Below, piece after piece: positions 1 through 13,007 of a stretch of 64,000 nt of DNA (position 1 is the stretch's first letter; each line of letters begins with the position of its first letter). Position numbers and translations under genes: made by a program. The notes under the pieces were generated by a model, which did not search any database, was not told the origin of the DNA, and was given only the letters and a program-made list of their open reading frames with translations. This DNA comes from Deinococcus taeanensis (lineage in GTDB: Bacteria; Deinococcota; Deinococci; Deinococcales; Deinococcaceae), in contig NZ_CP083455.1 of NCBI RefSeq assembly GCF_020229735.1, forward strand, positions 2,321,001 through 2,385,000, written 5' to 3'.

Positions 1-133
1 CCTTCAGGGCGCTCAGAAGAGCGGCGGGGGTGGCGGGCTGCACCTGCGCGCCTGCAGGAGCAGCGGCGCCACCGGCGAGAGCAGGCGCGGTGAGGGACAG
101 CGTCAGGGAAGCGGCCAGCAGGCGTCGGGTCAT
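1..133 (-). CDS. Secreted protein, 5' end only
   Basis: The minus strand opens with ATG at 133 and stays open to the window edge (44 codons seen). The N-terminus is a textbook Sec signal peptide: MTRR, a hydrophobic run LLAASLTLSLTAPALA, then an Ala/Pro-rich mature start. A TACTGT box ends 6 nt before the ATG, so the mRNA is probably leaderless. The gene is divergent from the NadM-Nudix gene. The mature protein lies outside the window and its function cannot be told. Confidence 0.75.
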   Translation of the reverse strand, partial: MTRRLLAASLTLSLTAPALAGGAAAPAGAQVQPATPAALLSALK

Positions 134-139
134 GGCCTC

Positions 140-145
140 ACAGTA
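140..145 (-). promoter_or_regulatory. Leaderless -10 box (TACTGT)
   Basis: TACTGT on the minus strand with 6 nt to the ATG at 133. TANNNT boxes at this distance mark leaderless promoters in Deinococcus. Confidence 0.6.
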
Positions 146-235
146 CGCCACCGGCCGGCAGACCACTGCCTCAGATGCCCGGATCAGCCGCCCACCGCTT
201 TTTCCTCATGATTTTCATGGTGAGGACATGACAAC

Positions 236-1294
236 GTGAGGACCATGACCTCGCCTGCCCCGACCTCCACCCCGCGCCGCAAACGCACCTTCGGGGTGTA
301 CATCGGCCGGTTCGAACCCCCACACACCGCCCACCGCGACGTGATGCTCGAAGCCCTCCAGAGCGTTCAGAAACTCATCGTCGTGATCGGCAGCGCCCGC
401 GCCGCCCGCAACATCAAGAACCCGTTCACTGCCGAGGAACGCCAGGACCTCATCAGCGGCATGCTGCACGCCGCCGGCATCCCCCGCACCCGGCTGCTGT
501 TCGTGCACGTCCGCGACTACTTCTACAACGAGACCCTCTGGCTCAGCGAAGTGCAGGCCGGCGTGCAGACCCATACCCGCGGCAGCACCGACATCGCCCT
601 GATCGGCCACATCAAGGACGAAAGCAGCTATTACCTGCGCTCCTTCCCCGCCTGGGAATTCATTCCCACCCACGTCGTCAGCTCCCTGAGCGCCACCGAC
701 GTCCGCCACGCCTACTTTGAAGACCGCCTCGACGACGTGCGCGGCATGGTCCCCCCCGCTGTACATGACTTCCTCGACCGCTTCCGCCAGAGCACAGACT
801 TCCGCGAACTGCAGGAGGAATACCGCTTCATCCGCCAGTACCGCGCCGCCTGGAAGGACGCCCCTCACCCCCCCATCTTCGTGACCACCGACGCCGTCAT
901 CACCCGCAGCGGGCACGTTCTCCTCGTGCGGCGCGGCGGACTGCCCGGCCGCGGGCGACTGGCCATGCCCGGCGGCTTCCTCGAGCAGCACGAAACCCTT
1001 CTTGACTGCTGCGTCCGTGAAGTCCACGAGGAGACCGGCCTCGGTCCGGGCCTGGATCTGCGCAGCGCCCTGCGTGCCCAGGCGGTCTTTGACTACCCTG
1101 ACCGCAGCCTGCGCGGGCGCACCATCACCCACGCCTATCACTTCGACCTGGGCATCGGGCAACTGCCCCTTCTCAGCAGCGGGAGCGACGCCAGCGACGC
1201 CTTCTGGATGCCGCTGAGTGACGTCCTCGCCCGCCCCGAACTGTTCTTCGAAGACCACCACGCCATCATCGAACACTTCGTCATGCGCGGGTAA
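236..1294 (+). CDS. nadM: Bifunctional NMN adenylyltransferase / Nudix hydrolase (NadM-Nudix)
   Basis: Two-domain NAD-metabolism enzyme of 352 aa. The N-terminal half has the nucleotidyltransferase signature [10 protein letters not shown] (residues 24-33) and the later SLSATDVR motif (about 149-156), which is the ISxTxxR-type ATP-binding element. The C-terminal half has a complete Nudix box GX5EX7REVHEETGL (about 247-269). In this family the first domain makes NAD from NMN and ATP, and the second cleaves ADP-ribose or related pyrophosphates, so the protein may salvage NAD breakdown products. GTG at 236 has TGAGGAC 9 nt upstream; ATG at 245 in the same frame is the alternative start. A hairpin follows the stop at once (1299-1329). 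Confidence 0.93.
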   Translation: MRTMTSPAPTSTPRRKRTFGVYIGRFEPPHTAHRDVMLEALQSVQKLIVVIGSARAARNIKNPFTAEERQDLISGMLHAAGIPRTRLLFVHVRDYFYNETLWLSEVQAGVQTHTRGSTDIALIGHIKDESSYYLRSFPAWEFIPTHVVSSLSATDVRHAYFEDRLDDVRGMVPPAVHDFLDRFRQSTDFRELQEEYRFIRQYRAAWKDAPHPPIFVTTDAVITRSGHVLLVRRGGLPGRGRLAMPGGFLEQHETLLDCCVREVHEETGLGPGLDLRSALRAQAVFDYPDRSLRGRTITHAYHFDLGIGQLPLLSSGSDASDAFWMPLSDVLARPELFFEDHHAIIEHFVMRG

Positions 1295-1298
1295 ACGG

Positions 1299-1329
1299 CA
1301 GGGGGCGGCGCAGGATGCGCCGCCCCCTG
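1299..1329 (+). terminator. Perfect 14-bp hairpin after nadM
   Basis: Arms 1299-1312 and 1316-1329 are perfectly complementary with a GGA loop. It starts 5 nt after the nadM stop. There is no U-tract. It also sits just before the GIY-YIG reading frame, so it could limit read-through into that gene. Confidence 0.7.
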
Positions 1330-1360
1330 GCCTGCTGGGAACAATGACCAGGGTGCCCGC

Positions 1361-1936
1361 ATAAGCCACGACAAGCCTTATGACCTGTACGCCCTGAAAG
1401 ACCCGCGACATCACCCGGCCCGCCCGTTCCACATCGGCAAGGGGAGCGGCACCCGCGCCTGCGATCACCTGATCCGGCCCGGCAACACCCCTAAAGGCGA
1501 CCGCATCCGTGAGATCGGGGCGGCAGGCGCGCAGGTCATGGTGAGTGACTGGGTTAAGCACCTGACCGAGCCCGAGGCCCTGCGCCTCGAAGCACAGCTG
1601 ATCGCAGCGACCGGTACATCGGCCAGCGGCGGGCTGCTCACGAATCCTGTGCTGCCCTCGGGTCTGGGCGGGAAGAGCCGCCCCCGGCTGACCGTCCCCA
1701 CGGGCGTGCCCGAGAAGGCACAGGTGGGCCTGACACTCCTTGACGCCGTACTGGAGTTCGCACAGGCGAACCCGGACGGCGTGACGAACGCGGAGGTGGC
1801 AAGCCTGCTGGGCCGGCGCAGTGACTCCGGAGGCGGCCCGGAGGATGACCTCTCGTCCAGCCTGCTGGGGGTGCTGATGCGGGACGGAAAAGTCCGGCGC
1901 GGGCAGGGGCGACGGCACGTGCCACAGGTGAAATAA
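1361..1936 (+). CDS. GIY-YIG nuclease-domain protein (LEM-3-like), start codon unclear
   Basis: The frame is open from 1295 (just after the nadM stop) to the TAA at 1934. From 1376 it reads as a LEM-3/Slx1-like GIY-YIG domain: YDLYALKDPR (the GIY element), PFHIGKGSGTR (the YIG element with the conserved GKGxGxR), DHL, IREIG, then LTEPEALRLEAQLIA carrying the metal-binding Glu. The C-terminal 80 residues look like a small winged-helix unit (LLDAVLEFAQANPDGVTNAEVASLLGRR). No ATG, GTG or TTG is in frame before 1538, and starting at 1538 would lose the whole catalytic core. ATA at 1361, with AGGG 7 nt upstream, is the only start-like position; ATG at 1344 is in another frame and stops after six codons. 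A non-canonical start, a small frameshift or an eroded 5' end are all possible. Confidence 0.6.
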   Translation: MSHDKPYDLYALKDPRHHPARPFHIGKGSGTRACDHLIRPGNTPKGDRIREIGAAGAQVMVSDWVKHLTEPEALRLEAQLIAATGTSASGGLLTNPVLPSGLGGKSRPRLTVPTGVPEKAQVGLTLLDAVLEFAQANPDGVTNAEVASLLGRRSDSGGGPEDDLSSSLLGVLMRDGKVRRGQGRRHVPQVK

Positions 1937-1980
1937 GTGCGCCCCACACCAAGGTGCGGGACGCGTGAGCAGAGAAAGCT

Positions 1981-2843
1981 TCAGCCCTTGACGGACCCGG
2001 CCAGCAGACCGCGCACGAAGTAACGGCCCAGCAGGATGTACACCAGCAGGGTGGGCAGCGCCGCGAGGATCGCGCCGGCCATCGGCAGGTTCCAGCTCAC
2101 GGCCTGCCCCCCGGCCAGCTGCGACAGGGCGTACGTGACCGGCTGGGAGCTGGTGTTCGTGAGCGTGGCAGCGAACAGGAATTCGTTCCACACCTGCGTG
2201 AACTGCCAGATGATCACCACCACGAAGCCGGGAATGCTGATCGGGAAGATGACCCGGCCGTAGATCTGCCAGAAGCCAGCGCCGTCGATGGTGGCGGCCT
2301 CAATGAGCGCGTCGGGCACGTCGGCGTAGAAGTTCCGGAAAATCAGGGTGGTGATCGGAATGCCGTACACCACGTGCGCCAGGATCAGTCCCCAGATGCT
2401 GCCGTACAGGCCAAGGGACTTGATGAACTGGAACAGCGGGATCAGCACCGCCTGGTAGGGAATGAACATGCCGAAGAGCATCAGGGCGAACATGGTGTTG
2501 GCCCCACGGAATCTCCACTTGCTCAGGGCGTACCCGTTCAGGCTGCCCAGCATGGCGCTCAGCAGGGTGGCGGTCACGGCCAGGAACAGGCTGTTCATGA
2601 CGTTCCCGCCGATCTTGCCCCACGCTTCGCTGAAGCTCGCCCAGTTCAGCTGGGCAGGCCAGTGCCAGGTGGTGGCGAGGTTGATGGCATCCGGGCTTTT
2701 CAGCGCGGTGGTGAACAGCAGGTACACCGGCACCAGGAAGAACAGGGCGGCCAGGACCAGCACGACGTACATGATCACGCGGCCGGGACTCAGGGGCCGG
2801 CGGGGCGCGGCGGCCGGAGCCGTGTGAACGGGAGCGGTGGTGG

Positions 2844-2847
<4 letters not shown>
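1981..2847 (-). CDS. Sugar ABC transporter permease, MalG type
   Basis: Inner-membrane permease of 288 aa, the usual length of the MalG/LacG group. Six hydrophobic segments are visible, starting with [21 protein letters not shown]. The cytoplasmic EAA loop that docks the ATPase reads [20 protein letters not shown]. It is the last gene of the operon ROK regulator - binding protein - MalF-like - MalG-like and overlaps the MalF-like stop by 4 bases (ATGA), so the two permeases are translationally coupled. No ATPase gene is in the window, so a shared MsmX-like ATPase elsewhere is implied. The sugar is not known. Confidence 0.95.
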
Positions 2848-3968
<1,121 letters not shown>

Positions 3969-3989
3969 ACGGGCCTCCTTTCAAGGGGG

Positions 3990-4048
3990 GCGGTGCGCAG
4001 CCTGCGGCGCGCGGGAAGCTTCCCCGCGCGCGGCCGGCCGCGCACCGC
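3990..4048 (-). terminator. Nested intercistronic hairpin after the binding-protein gene
   Basis: The outer arms 3990-3998 and 4040-4048 pair perfectly (GCGGTGCGC/GCGCACCGC). An inner GC-rich palindrome lies at 4007-4031. It sits between the stop of the binding protein and the start of the MalF-like permease. In sugar ABC operons such hairpins partly stop transcription or protect the binding-protein mRNA, which gives excess binding protein over permease. That role here is inferred. Confidence 0.6.
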
Positions 4049-4057
4049 TAAAGGCGT

Positions 4058-5293
4058 TTACTTGCTGATGCCAGCGCGGACGGCCAGCTGCTGCGCGGCG
4101 GCGGCGGCGCCCTGCGCGTTCTTGCTGGACACGAACTGGTCGATCACGGCGCCGAAGGCGCTGGTGAAGCTTTCGGGGGCAACGGCGCCGTGCACCATGG
4201 AGCCCACAATCTTGTTGCTCTTCCAGTCGGCGGCGGCGCTCTTGCTGTACGTGTTGTACTTGCTCAGGTCGCTGTCAGTCCGCGCGGCGATGGAGCCCTT
4301 GAGGGGGTTGAAGGCGTCCTGACCGGCCTTGCTGCCCAGCACCTTGAGCCAGTTGAGGGCCTCGGCGCGGTCCTTGGCGCCCTTGGGCAGGCCGAAGGAG
4401 TCGGCGAGCATCACGAAGGTCTTGGTGGTGCCGGGAGCGGCGGCCCAGCCGAAGCCGGCGTTGGGGGTGAGTTTCTTGGTGGTGGTGAAGTAGCCGGCGG
4501 CCCAGTCACCCATGATGTTGAAAGCGCTGGTGCCGTCGATGATGCGGTCACTGGCCTGCTGCCAGCTCAGGCCGCTGGCGTCCTTGTTGGCGCAGTCCAT
4601 GACCTGCCCGAAGGTGGTGAACGCCCCGACCACTCGGGGGTCGCTGAACTTCAGCTTGCCGGACCACAGGTTTTCCCAGCCCTGGGCGCCGAGGGTGCCG
4701 ATCATGACGCTCTCCCAGAGGTGCTGCTGGGTCCAGTTCTCGCCCACGACGAGGGGCGCGGCGACGCCCTTGCCTTTCAGGGTGGCGCAGGTCTTGATGA
4801 ATTCAGGCCAGGTTTTGGGCACGGTGACGCCCCAGGTCTTGAGCTTGGCGGGGTTGTACCACATGACGTTGCTGCGGTGCACGTTGACGGGCACGCTCCA
4901 GGGCTTGCCGTTGGTGCTGATCAGCTTGACGAGGTCCTTGGGAAAGACCTTGTCCCAGCCTTCGCTCTTGAACAGGCTGCTGAGGTCCTCCATGCGCCCG
5001 GCGACGACCCAGGTGCCGATGAGTTCCTGACCGGCGTGCGCCTGGAAGGAGTCGGGCGGGGTGCCGCCCAGCATGCGGGTTTTCAGCACGGCTTTGGCGT
5101 TGGTGCCGGCGCCGCCGGACACGGTGGCGTTGTCCACGTTCACCGAGGGGTACTTCTGCTTGTACAGCTTGACGAGCGCTTCGAGGGCGGGACCTTCGTC
5201 ACCGGACCACCAGGAGAAGATCTCCAGTTTTCCAGCGGCAGAGGCGCTGGTGGTGACGGCGAGGGCGGCGGCGAGCAACAGTGCTTTTTTCAT
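4058..5293 (-). CDS. Sugar ABC transporter substrate-binding protein
   Basis: Extracytoplasmic solute-binding protein of 411 aa (family 1, MalE-like). The signal peptide [19 protein letters not shown] is followed by a mature start [14 protein letters not shown], which is typical of CUT1 binding proteins; no lipobox Cys is present. A strong GGAGG lies 6 nt before the ATG, and the ATG overlaps the stop of the ROK gene (ATGA). Aromatic-rich stretches ([29 protein letters not shown]) fit sugar stacking. It captures the sugar and delivers it to the two permeases encoded downstream. Confidence 0.95.
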   Translation of the reverse strand: MKKALLLAAALAVTTSASAAGKLEIFSWWSGDEGPALEALVKLYKQKYPSVNVDNATVSGGAGTNAKAVLKTRMLGGTPPDSFQAHAGQELIGTWVVAGRMEDLSSLFKSEGWDKVFPKDLVKLISTNGKPWSVPVNVHRSNVMWYNPAKLKTWGVTVPKTWPEFIKTCATLKGKGVAAPLVVGENWTQQHLWESVMIGTLGAQGWENLWSGKLKFSDPRVVGAFTTFGQVMDCANKDASGLSWQQASDRIIDGTSAFNIMGDWAAGYFTTTKKLTPNAGFGWAAAPGTTKTFVMLADSFGLPKGAKDRAEALNWLKVLGSKAGQDAFNPLKGSIAARTDSDLSKYNTYSKSAAADWKSNKIVGSMVHGAVAPESFTSAFGAVIDQFVSSKNAQGAAAAAQQLAVRAGISK

Positions 5294-6630
5294 GGGGTTC
5301 CTCCGTGAGAAACAGTGGGGATCTGTAGGGGCGGGGTGGCGTGGGCCGCAGGGGGAGGAGCGCGGCTGGCCGCGATGTCACGGGCGTTCTGATTCATGCG
5401 GGCAATGCCGTACAGGTGCGGCAGGCCCCGTGGTGTGAAGAGGGAGTCGAGCATCATGGCGCCGGCGCCCAGCACGCCGGCGTCGCGGCCCAGGGTGCCC
5501 AGGTCGATGCGGGTGCGGTCGGCATTGATGCGCATGGTGCGGCTCTGAGCGCTGGTGCGCACGGCGCGCAGCAGCACGTCGCCCGCCTGCGAGAGGCGCC
5601 CGCCGATGACCACGGCGGCCGGGTTGAACAGGTTCAGGGTGGTACTGATGGCCACGCCCAGGTGGTGCCCGGCTTCCTCCCACACGGCGCGTGCCAGTGG
5701 GTCGGTGCTGGCGTGGGCCAGCAGGGCCTCCAGGGTAATGGGGTCTGGCAGCGCGCTGGGAAGGCCCTGACGCCGCAGGGTGCGGGCGTGGTTCACGAGC
5801 ACCTGCGCGGCCGCGTAGCTTTCCAGGCTGCCGGGGTTGCCGCTGCGGCCCACGGGGCCCTGCTCGTTGATGCTGATGTGCCCAATCTCTCCTGCGCCGC
5901 CGCGCATGCCGCGGTGCAGGCGCCCGCCGAGCAGGACGCCGGCGCCGATACCGGTGGCGGCTTTCACGTAGATGAGGTCCTGAATGCCGCGGTGGGCGCC
6001 GAAGCGGGCTTCAGCCAGGGCGCCCAGGTTGGCGTCGTTGTCCACGAGCACTTCCAGGTTCAGCTGACCCTGCAGGGCTTCGCGGATGTTCTCACCGTCC
6101 CAGCCGGGCATGTTGGGGGGCTGCACGACGCGGCCGGTGTCGTGGTCCACGGGGCCGGGTACGCCAATGCCGACCAGGGCAACGTGGGCGGGCTGCACGC
6201 CCGCTTCCTGCATCACCTGGGCGCTGAGGTCGCGTAGCAGGGCGTAGGTGAGGTGCGGGCCGCGCATGATGTCGTGCGGAACGGTCTGGCTGGCGAGCGT
6301 GCGGCAGTGCAGGTCCAGGACGTCCACGCGGGCGTGGCTGGCCCCGAGGTCGATGGCGAGCAGTGTGGCGGCGCGGGTGTTGAGGTTGAGCATGGTGGCG
6401 CGCCGGCCGACGCCGCCGCTGCCGCGCGTGCCGACTTCCTGCACGAGGCCAACGCTGATCAGTTCGGTGACGATGGAGCTGATGGCGCTGCGTGACAGGC
6501 CGAGTTCACGGGCGATATCCACGCGGGCCAGATCCCGGTCCCACAGCAGGCCGAGCAGCAGCAGGGTGTGCCGCGCGCGGATGGCCGCGAGGTCCAGGGT
6601 GTCCGGGGTGTGGTGTTCGGCGTGCAGCAT
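5290..6630 (-). CDS. ROK-family transcriptional regulator
   Basis: 446-aa repressor of the NagC/XylR/Mlc group. The N-terminal winged helix reads [31 protein letters not shown]. The C-terminal sugar-kinase-like domain has [18 protein letters not shown] (phosphate loop), [14 protein letters not shown] and [13 protein letters not shown]. The ROK zinc site, normally CxCGxxGCxE, is [10 protein letters not shown] here, so all three cysteines are gone. ATG at 6630 is preferred because GAGG lies about 9 nt upstream; an in-frame ATG at 6735 would add 35 poorly conserved residues. The gene is first in the ABC operon and overlaps the binding-protein start, so it probably controls its own transport operon. 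Confidence 0.9.
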   Translation of the reverse strand: MLHAEHHTPDTLDLAAIRARHTLLLLGLLWDRDLARVDIARELGLSRSAISSIVTELISVGLVQEVGTRGSGGVGRRATMLNLNTRAATLLAIDLGASHARVDVLDLHCRTLASQTVPHDIMRGPHLTYALLRDLSAQVMQEAGVQPAHVALVGIGVPGPVDHDTGRVVQPPNMPGWDGENIREALQGQLNLEVLVDNDANLGALAEARFGAHRGIQDLIYVKAATGIGAGVLLGGRLHRGMRGGAGEIGHISINEQGPVGRSGNPGSLESYAAAQVLVNHARTLRRQGLPSALPDPITLEALLAHASTDPLARAVWEEAGHHLGVAISTTLNLFNPAAVVIGGRLSQAGDVLLRAVRTSAQSRTMRINADRTRIDLGTLGRDAGVLGAGAMMLDSLFTPRGLPHLYGIARMNQNARDIAASRAPPPAAHATPPLQIPTVSHGGTP

Positions 6631-6751
6631 GGCTGGGCAACCTCGGGTGAGCCCACGGTCAGGCAACCGTTGGGACAGGTGGTGTGCAGTCGGCGGGTCC
6701 GACTGTTGGGTCAGGTAAAGCTTGCGTGAAGTCATGGTGCACTTGAGTAGT

Positions 6752-6768
6752 TTTGTTTGTCAAACGAA
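6752..6768. promoter_or_regulatory. ROK-type operator palindrome over a -35-like box
   Basis: TTTTGTTTG-T-CAAACGAA: an imperfect palindrome with 7 of 8 positions paired, centred on 6760. It resembles the TTTGTTTG/CAAACAAA operators of XylR-like ROK proteins. TTGACA on the minus strand (6763-6758) lies inside it, so binding would block the promoter of the ROK-ABC operon. No good -10 box is evident. Confidence 0.6.
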
Positions 6769-6778
6769 CGAATTAATG

Positions 6779-6788
6779 GAAGCGCTTC
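6779..6788. promoter_or_regulatory. LacI/cre-like palindrome GAAGCGCTTC
   Basis: A perfect 10-bp palindrome with the central CG of LacI/GalR-family and catabolite-response operators. It lies 15 bp upstream of the TTGACA box of the ROK-ABC operon, next to the ROK-type site. Confidence 0.5.
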
Positions 6789-6925
6789 ACAGAAGTCGCA
6801 GGATTACCTTCAGAGCAAGCCCGCCGGAGATGATCAGAAAATGGCCGTTCCAGACGACGTTTTTTCGTTCGCCCCCGATGGGGGCCCCGGTGGATGGGAC
6901 ACCCCACACCCCCGCCAACGAAACA

Positions 6926-6948
6926 GGAGCAAGGTCTCACCTTGCCCC
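6926..6948 (-). terminator. lysS intrinsic terminator
   Basis: On the minus strand GGGGCAAGG pairs with CCTTGCTCC (one G-T pair) across a 5-nt loop and is followed by TGTTTCGTT. It begins 16 nt after the lysS stop. Confidence 0.7.
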
Positions 6949-6963
6949 TGCCCCCCGGCATGC

Positions 6964-8517
<1,554 letters not shown>

Positions 8518-8524
8518 AACCGCC

Positions 8525-8530
8525 AGTATA
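8525..8530 (-). promoter_or_regulatory. Leaderless -10 box of lysS (TATACT)
   Basis: TATACT on the minus strand, 7 nt from the ATG at 8517; near-consensus. Confidence 0.7.
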
Positions 8531-8591
8531 GGCCGCGCCCACACCACCCGGCAGGGGCGGCGGGGCGCGGCTGAGGGTCAGCGCCGGGCGG

Positions 8592-9080
<489 letters not shown>

Positions 9081-9193
9081 TCTTGAGCCTCCGTTACGCC
9101 ACCGGGCCTCTCCCGGCAAGGACTTGAAACTGAATTGGGTGAGAAGTCGCCGCGCATTCTGCCACACACCCCCACCCCTGACAACGAGGTCTG

Positions 9194-10342
9194 CTAGGCG
9201 GCCCGCTCCCCGCGCCGCACCAGCAGCGTGAACACCCCCATCAGCACCGCCAGCACCAGCAGCCCCGACGGAATGGCCGGCGCGCCCCACCGCGCGAACA
9301 ACGCCCCCAGCAACGCCGGCGCCACCACGCCGCCCACCGACCCGGCCACCAGCAGCACCGGCACCAGGCGCGCCGACAGCGCCCGCGACAGCCACGCCAG
9401 CGTCGTCCCGAACACCGGCGCCAGGGCCAGCCCCGCCAGCACCACCGCGCCCGGCGCCAGGGCCGGCACACGCGCCGCTCCGGCACACATCACCAGCGCC
9501 GCCGCGCACCACACCACCACCCGGTGCGGCGCCAGGCGGCCGGCAAACATGCCCGTCAGTACCCGCCCCACCGTGAGCGCCGCCCAGAACGCACTCAGGA
9601 TCACGGCCGCGCCCGGCACCCCCAGCTCCGTCAGGTACCGCGCCGTCCACGCGCCGTAGCCGGCCTCCATGCCCACGTAACAGATGACCAGCCCTGCAAA
9701 CAGCGCCGCCTGCACCCCCGGCCGCGCCGGCCCCGCACCGGCCGGCGCGGCCGCAATGCCCGGCACGCCCCAGACCCGCCCCACCACGAACGACACGCCG
9801 CACAAGGCCACCACCGTCAGAAACGGCCCGGCCAGCCCACCCTCAGCGCCACTTCCCCCGCCCAGCCCGGACACGATCAGCGGCGAGAGCATGCTGCCCA
9901 CTCCGAACACCGCGTTCACGAGGTTCACGGCCCGCGCCCCCACGCTCGCGTACGCCGCATTCAGGCACGCACTCACCCCCCCGAACCCCAGCCCCCCCAG
10001 GAACGCACACAGCACCGCGACGGACCAAGCCGGCGCAGCCGTCACGCCCAGCACCCCAAGGGCCAGCAACAGCAGACTCCAGGACACGCCGGCGCGCACA
10101 CTCATGCGCCGCAGCGCCAGACCCACCAGTGGCGGCGCCACCGCCGACCCCAGAAAGTGCGCGCTGGCAATCACGCCCACCACCGCCGTACTGACCCCGA
10201 ACCGCGCCTGAAACAGCGGAAACGCCGGACCGTACATGGCCTGCAGCACACCCAGCGTAAAAAACGCCGCGCTGCCCACCGCAAGCAGCGGCCCTGACAG
10301 CCGCGGCTGCGGAACACCGGAAGGAGACGAGACACCACTCAC
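9194..10342 (-). CDS. MFS transporter
   Basis: 382-aa major facilitator, about 12 hydrophobic segments, in the inner membrane. The N-terminal half shows the basic loop RRMSVRAG after helix 2-3 and glycine-rich helices; the C-terminal half starts at [24 protein letters not shown], a sequence typical of FucP/NarK-like sugar or drug MFS proteins. The start is GTG at 10342 with TAGCGT 7 nt upstream (leaderless). The substrate cannot be assigned. Confidence 0.88.
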   Translation of the reverse strand: MSGVSSPSGVPQPRLSGPLLAVGSAAFFTLGVLQAMYGPAFPLFQARFGVSTAVVGVIASAHFLGSAVAPPLVGLALRRMSVRAGVSWSLLLLALGVLGVTAAPAWSVAVLCAFLGGLGFGGVSACLNAAYASVGARAVNLVNAVFGVGSMLSPLIVSGLGGGSGAEGGLAGPFLTVVALCGVSFVVGRVWGVPGIAAAPAGAGPARPGVQAALFAGLVICYVGMEAGYGAWTARYLTELGVPGAAVILSAFWAALTVGRVLTGMFAGRLAPHRVVVWCAAALVMCAGAARVPALAPGAVVLAGLALAPVFGTTLAWLSRALSARLVPVLLVAGSVGGVVAPALLGALFARWGAPAIPSGLLVLAVLMGVFTLLVRRGERAA

Positions 10343-10349
10343 GCGGGCG

Positions 10350-10355
10350 ACGCTA
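10350..10355 (-). promoter_or_regulatory. Leaderless -10 box of the MFS gene (TAGCGT)
   Basis: TAGCGT on the minus strand with 7 nt to the GTG at 10342. Confidence 0.55.
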
Positions 10356-10536
10356 TCACCCGCGCGGCCCCCACCGCAGGGCCCTGTGTACCGCGCCTGA
10401 ACGCGCCATCGTGGACAGCCCGGAACGCACCAGGCAGACCCACCGCCACCCGCACGTCACCTGGAGAAGCGACGAGGTTGGCCCACAACGAAGCGAAGCT
10501 CCCAGGGCCCAAGTGCCCCTGATAGAGCCGCCGGGA

Positions 10537-12831
10537 TCAGCGGCGGATGTTCACGATGGTCACGCCGTGCCCGCCCTGGTTCGCTTCAGCGTCATGAAAG
10601 GACTCAACCTTGCGGTCTGTTTTCAGGTACTCGCGCAGGAGCCGGCGCAGCACCCCCTGTCCCTTGCCGTGGACGACTCGCAGAGGACTTTCTTTCAGGG
10701 CGTGCGCTTCGAGGATGGCGGTCCGCAGTTCCTCCACCGCCTCCTCGACGCCCATGCCCCGCAGTTGCAGTTCGTTCTGGAAGGTGGTGGCGGTCGTGCC
10801 GGTGAAACGCGGCCCGCGGGTCCTGGGGGCCTCGACCTTCGGGTCCTGCTTGAGCCGCACGTCGCGGCGTTTAACGCCGACCTTCATGACGCCCAGCTGC
10901 ACCACGAGGTCATCACCGCGCAGTTCCAGCACCTGCCCGGCGGCGTTGTACGCGGGGACGTCCACGCGGCTGCCCACGCGGATCGGATCGCCGCGGTCCT
11001 CACGGACCACGGGGGCCGGGCGGGCTTTCTGCGCCGCGGCGCGCAGTTCGCGGAGTTCCTGCATGACGCGCGGGCGGGCGCTGTCCTCCTGCGCGCGGGC
11101 GCGCAGCGTGCGGACCCGTTCAACAGCGTCGGCGTACAGCGACTCGGCCTTCTGCGCGGCCTCTGCGAGCATCTCGTTGCGGCGCACTTCCAGGGTTTCG
11201 CGTTCGTGGCGTACGCGGCCCAGTTCGGCTTCCGCGTCACGGCGGGCGGCGGCGGTGGCGTCCAGCTGCGCGCGCAGCTCGGCCCGTTCGCGTTCCAGGC
11301 CCTCAAGCATGCGTTCCATCAGGCCCGCGTCGGGACCCAGCAGGTCCTCGGCGCGCTTCAGGACGCCGGCAGGCAGGCCCATGCGCTGGGCGATTGCCAG
11401 CGCGAACGACCGGCCCGGCTGCCCCACCTGCAGGGCGTACGTGGGGGCAAGCGTGTTCACGTCGAAACCCATGCTGGCGTTTTTCAGGCCGGGGGTTTCC
11501 AGGGCGAACAGCTTCAGGGGCGAGAGGTGCGAGGTGATCACGCCGCGCGCGTCCTGCGTGAGCAGGCACTCGATCAGCGCCTGGGCCAGTGCCGCGCCCT
11601 CGTTCGGGTCGGTGCCTGAACCCAGCTCGTCCACGAGCACCAGCGTGTCGGGCGCCGCGTGGCGCAGCACGTACCGCAGGTGCTTGAGGTGGCTGGCAAA
11701 GGTGGAGAGGCTCGCCTCGATACTCTGCTCATCGCCGATGTCCACCAGCACGTCCCGCACCACCGGCAGGCGCGCGCTGGCAGCCGCGACGTACATGCCG
11801 CACTGGTGCATCAGGACCGCCAGGCCCAGCGTCTTGATGGTCGCGGTTTTCCCGCCCATGTTCGGGCCGGTGATGAGCAGCAGCTTCGTTTCACCCAGAG
11901 CGAGGTCATTGGCGACCGGATTCTCGATCAGTGGGTGGCGCACCTCGCGCAGGTCGTACGAGCCGTCATTGACCTGCTCAGGGCGGTTCAGGCGCCAGTC
12001 CCGCGCCAGTCGGGCCTTGGCGGCGATCAGGTCCAGTTCGCCGATCGCCGCGAGCGTCACGGGGACCGCGGCGTCCGAGGCGAGCAGGCCGGACAGTTCA
12101 GTCAGAATCCGCCGGACTTCGGCCTCCTCATCCAGGATCAGGCGGGTCAGCTCGTTGTTCAGCTGCGTCACGGCGGCGGGCTCCACGAAGTACGTCTGTC
12201 CGGTGGCGCTGGCGTCCACAATGATGCCCTGCACCTGACCCACCCGGCTGGCCTGCACCGGCAGCACGTACCGGTCGCGGCGGATGGTGACGATGTGCTC
12301 CTGCAGGACGTCGGCCCACTTGTCCAGCGTGGCGGCCAGCCGCTCCCGGATGCGGCCGCGCAGCGGGTCGATGCGCTTGCGCAGGTCACGCAGGCGCGGG
12401 CTGGCTTCATCCCGCACGCCGCCGTCCCGGTCCAGCGCGGACAGCACCCGGCGCACCAGTTCACTGTGATCCCCGAGATCCTGCGCGAGCTCGCGCAGCG
12501 GTCCGCGCGAGTTCGCGGTGATGGCGCGCTTCACGGTCATGGCGCCGTCCAGCGAGTACGCCGCGGTGAGCAGTTCCTGTCCGGCCAGCACCCGCCCCTC
12601 GCCCGCCCGGGCGTGCAGTTCCCGGATGTCCTGAATGCCGCCCAGGCTGAGGCTCACGCCGAACAGCGCGTCTTCCACCTCATCGAGTTCGCGCGCGATC
12701 CGCCCGGCGTCATCCGACGGCCGCAGTGCCCGCGCGCGCTCCACACCCAGCGACGTGGCGCTCCGCTCGGCCAGAGCAGCGAGAACGCGGGGGAAATCCA
12801 GGGCAGACAGGGCGCGGGCATCAAAGGACAT
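10537..12831 (-). CDS. mutS2: Endonuclease MutS2
   Basis: 764-aa MutS2. It lacks the mismatch-recognition domains of MutS. It has a clamp/core region, an ABC-type ATPase with Walker A GPNMGGKT (about residue 321) and signature [10 protein letters not shown], a long charged coiled-coil linker (about 505-620) and a C-terminal Smr nuclease domain with LRGMGVEEA and [12 protein letters not shown]. In Deinococcus-Thermus, MutS2 cleaves branched DNA, suppresses homologous recombination and helps oxidative-damage tolerance. ATG at 12831 ([11 protein letters not shown]) follows TATGCT by 10 nt; an in-frame start 5 codons upstream overlaps that box. It lies downstream of rarA on the same strand. Confidence 0.95.
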   Translation of the reverse strand: MSFDARALSALDFPRVLAALAERSATSLGVERARALRPSDDAGRIARELDEVEDALFGVSLSLGGIQDIRELHARAGEGRVLAGQELLTAAYSLDGAMTVKRAITANSRGPLRELAQDLGDHSELVRRVLSALDRDGGVRDEASPRLRDLRKRIDPLRGRIRERLAATLDKWADVLQEHIVTIRRDRYVLPVQASRVGQVQGIIVDASATGQTYFVEPAAVTQLNNELTRLILDEEAEVRRILTELSGLLASDAAVPVTLAAIGELDLIAAKARLARDWRLNRPEQVNDGSYDLREVRHPLIENPVANDLALGETKLLLITGPNMGGKTATIKTLGLAVLMHQCGMYVAAASARLPVVRDVLVDIGDEQSIEASLSTFASHLKHLRYVLRHAAPDTLVLVDELGSGTDPNEGAALAQALIECLLTQDARGVITSHLSPLKLFALETPGLKNASMGFDVNTLAPTYALQVGQPGRSFALAIAQRMGLPAGVLKRAEDLLGPDAGLMERMLEGLERERAELRAQLDATAAARRDAEAELGRVRHERETLEVRRNEMLAEAAQKAESLYADAVERVRTLRARAQEDSARPRVMQELRELRAAAQKARPAPVVREDRGDPIRVGSRVDVPAYNAAGQVLELRGDDLVVQLGVMKVGVKRRDVRLKQDPKVEAPRTRGPRFTGTTATTFQNELQLRGMGVEEAVEELRTAILEAHALKESPLRVVHGKGQGVLRRLLREYLKTDRKVESFHDAEANQGGHGVTIVNIRR

Positions 12832-13007
12832 CTCAAGCAGGAGCATAGCGGCCCCGCGCCGCCATAACCGTGCGCCGAGTGGCTTAGAAAGCCTTGACGC
12901 AATTCGCCCCGCACCGGGCTCCGGGCGCTTCGCACGGCACAGGGAGCGGGCTCAGGACCAAGCCTGCATGGTGGCAGTAAGGGGGCCACCCCGGTCCACT
13001 CGGTTCC

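Noticed and set aside
305..320. tRNA-like GGTTCGAACCC string
   Set aside because: It lies inside the nadM catalytic motif coding sequence (GRFEPPH) and has no cloverleaf around it.
6720..6735. Upstream start of the ROK regulator (MTSRKLY...)
   Set aside because: The added 35 residues do not look like ROK sequence, and GAGG lies before the ATG at 6630.
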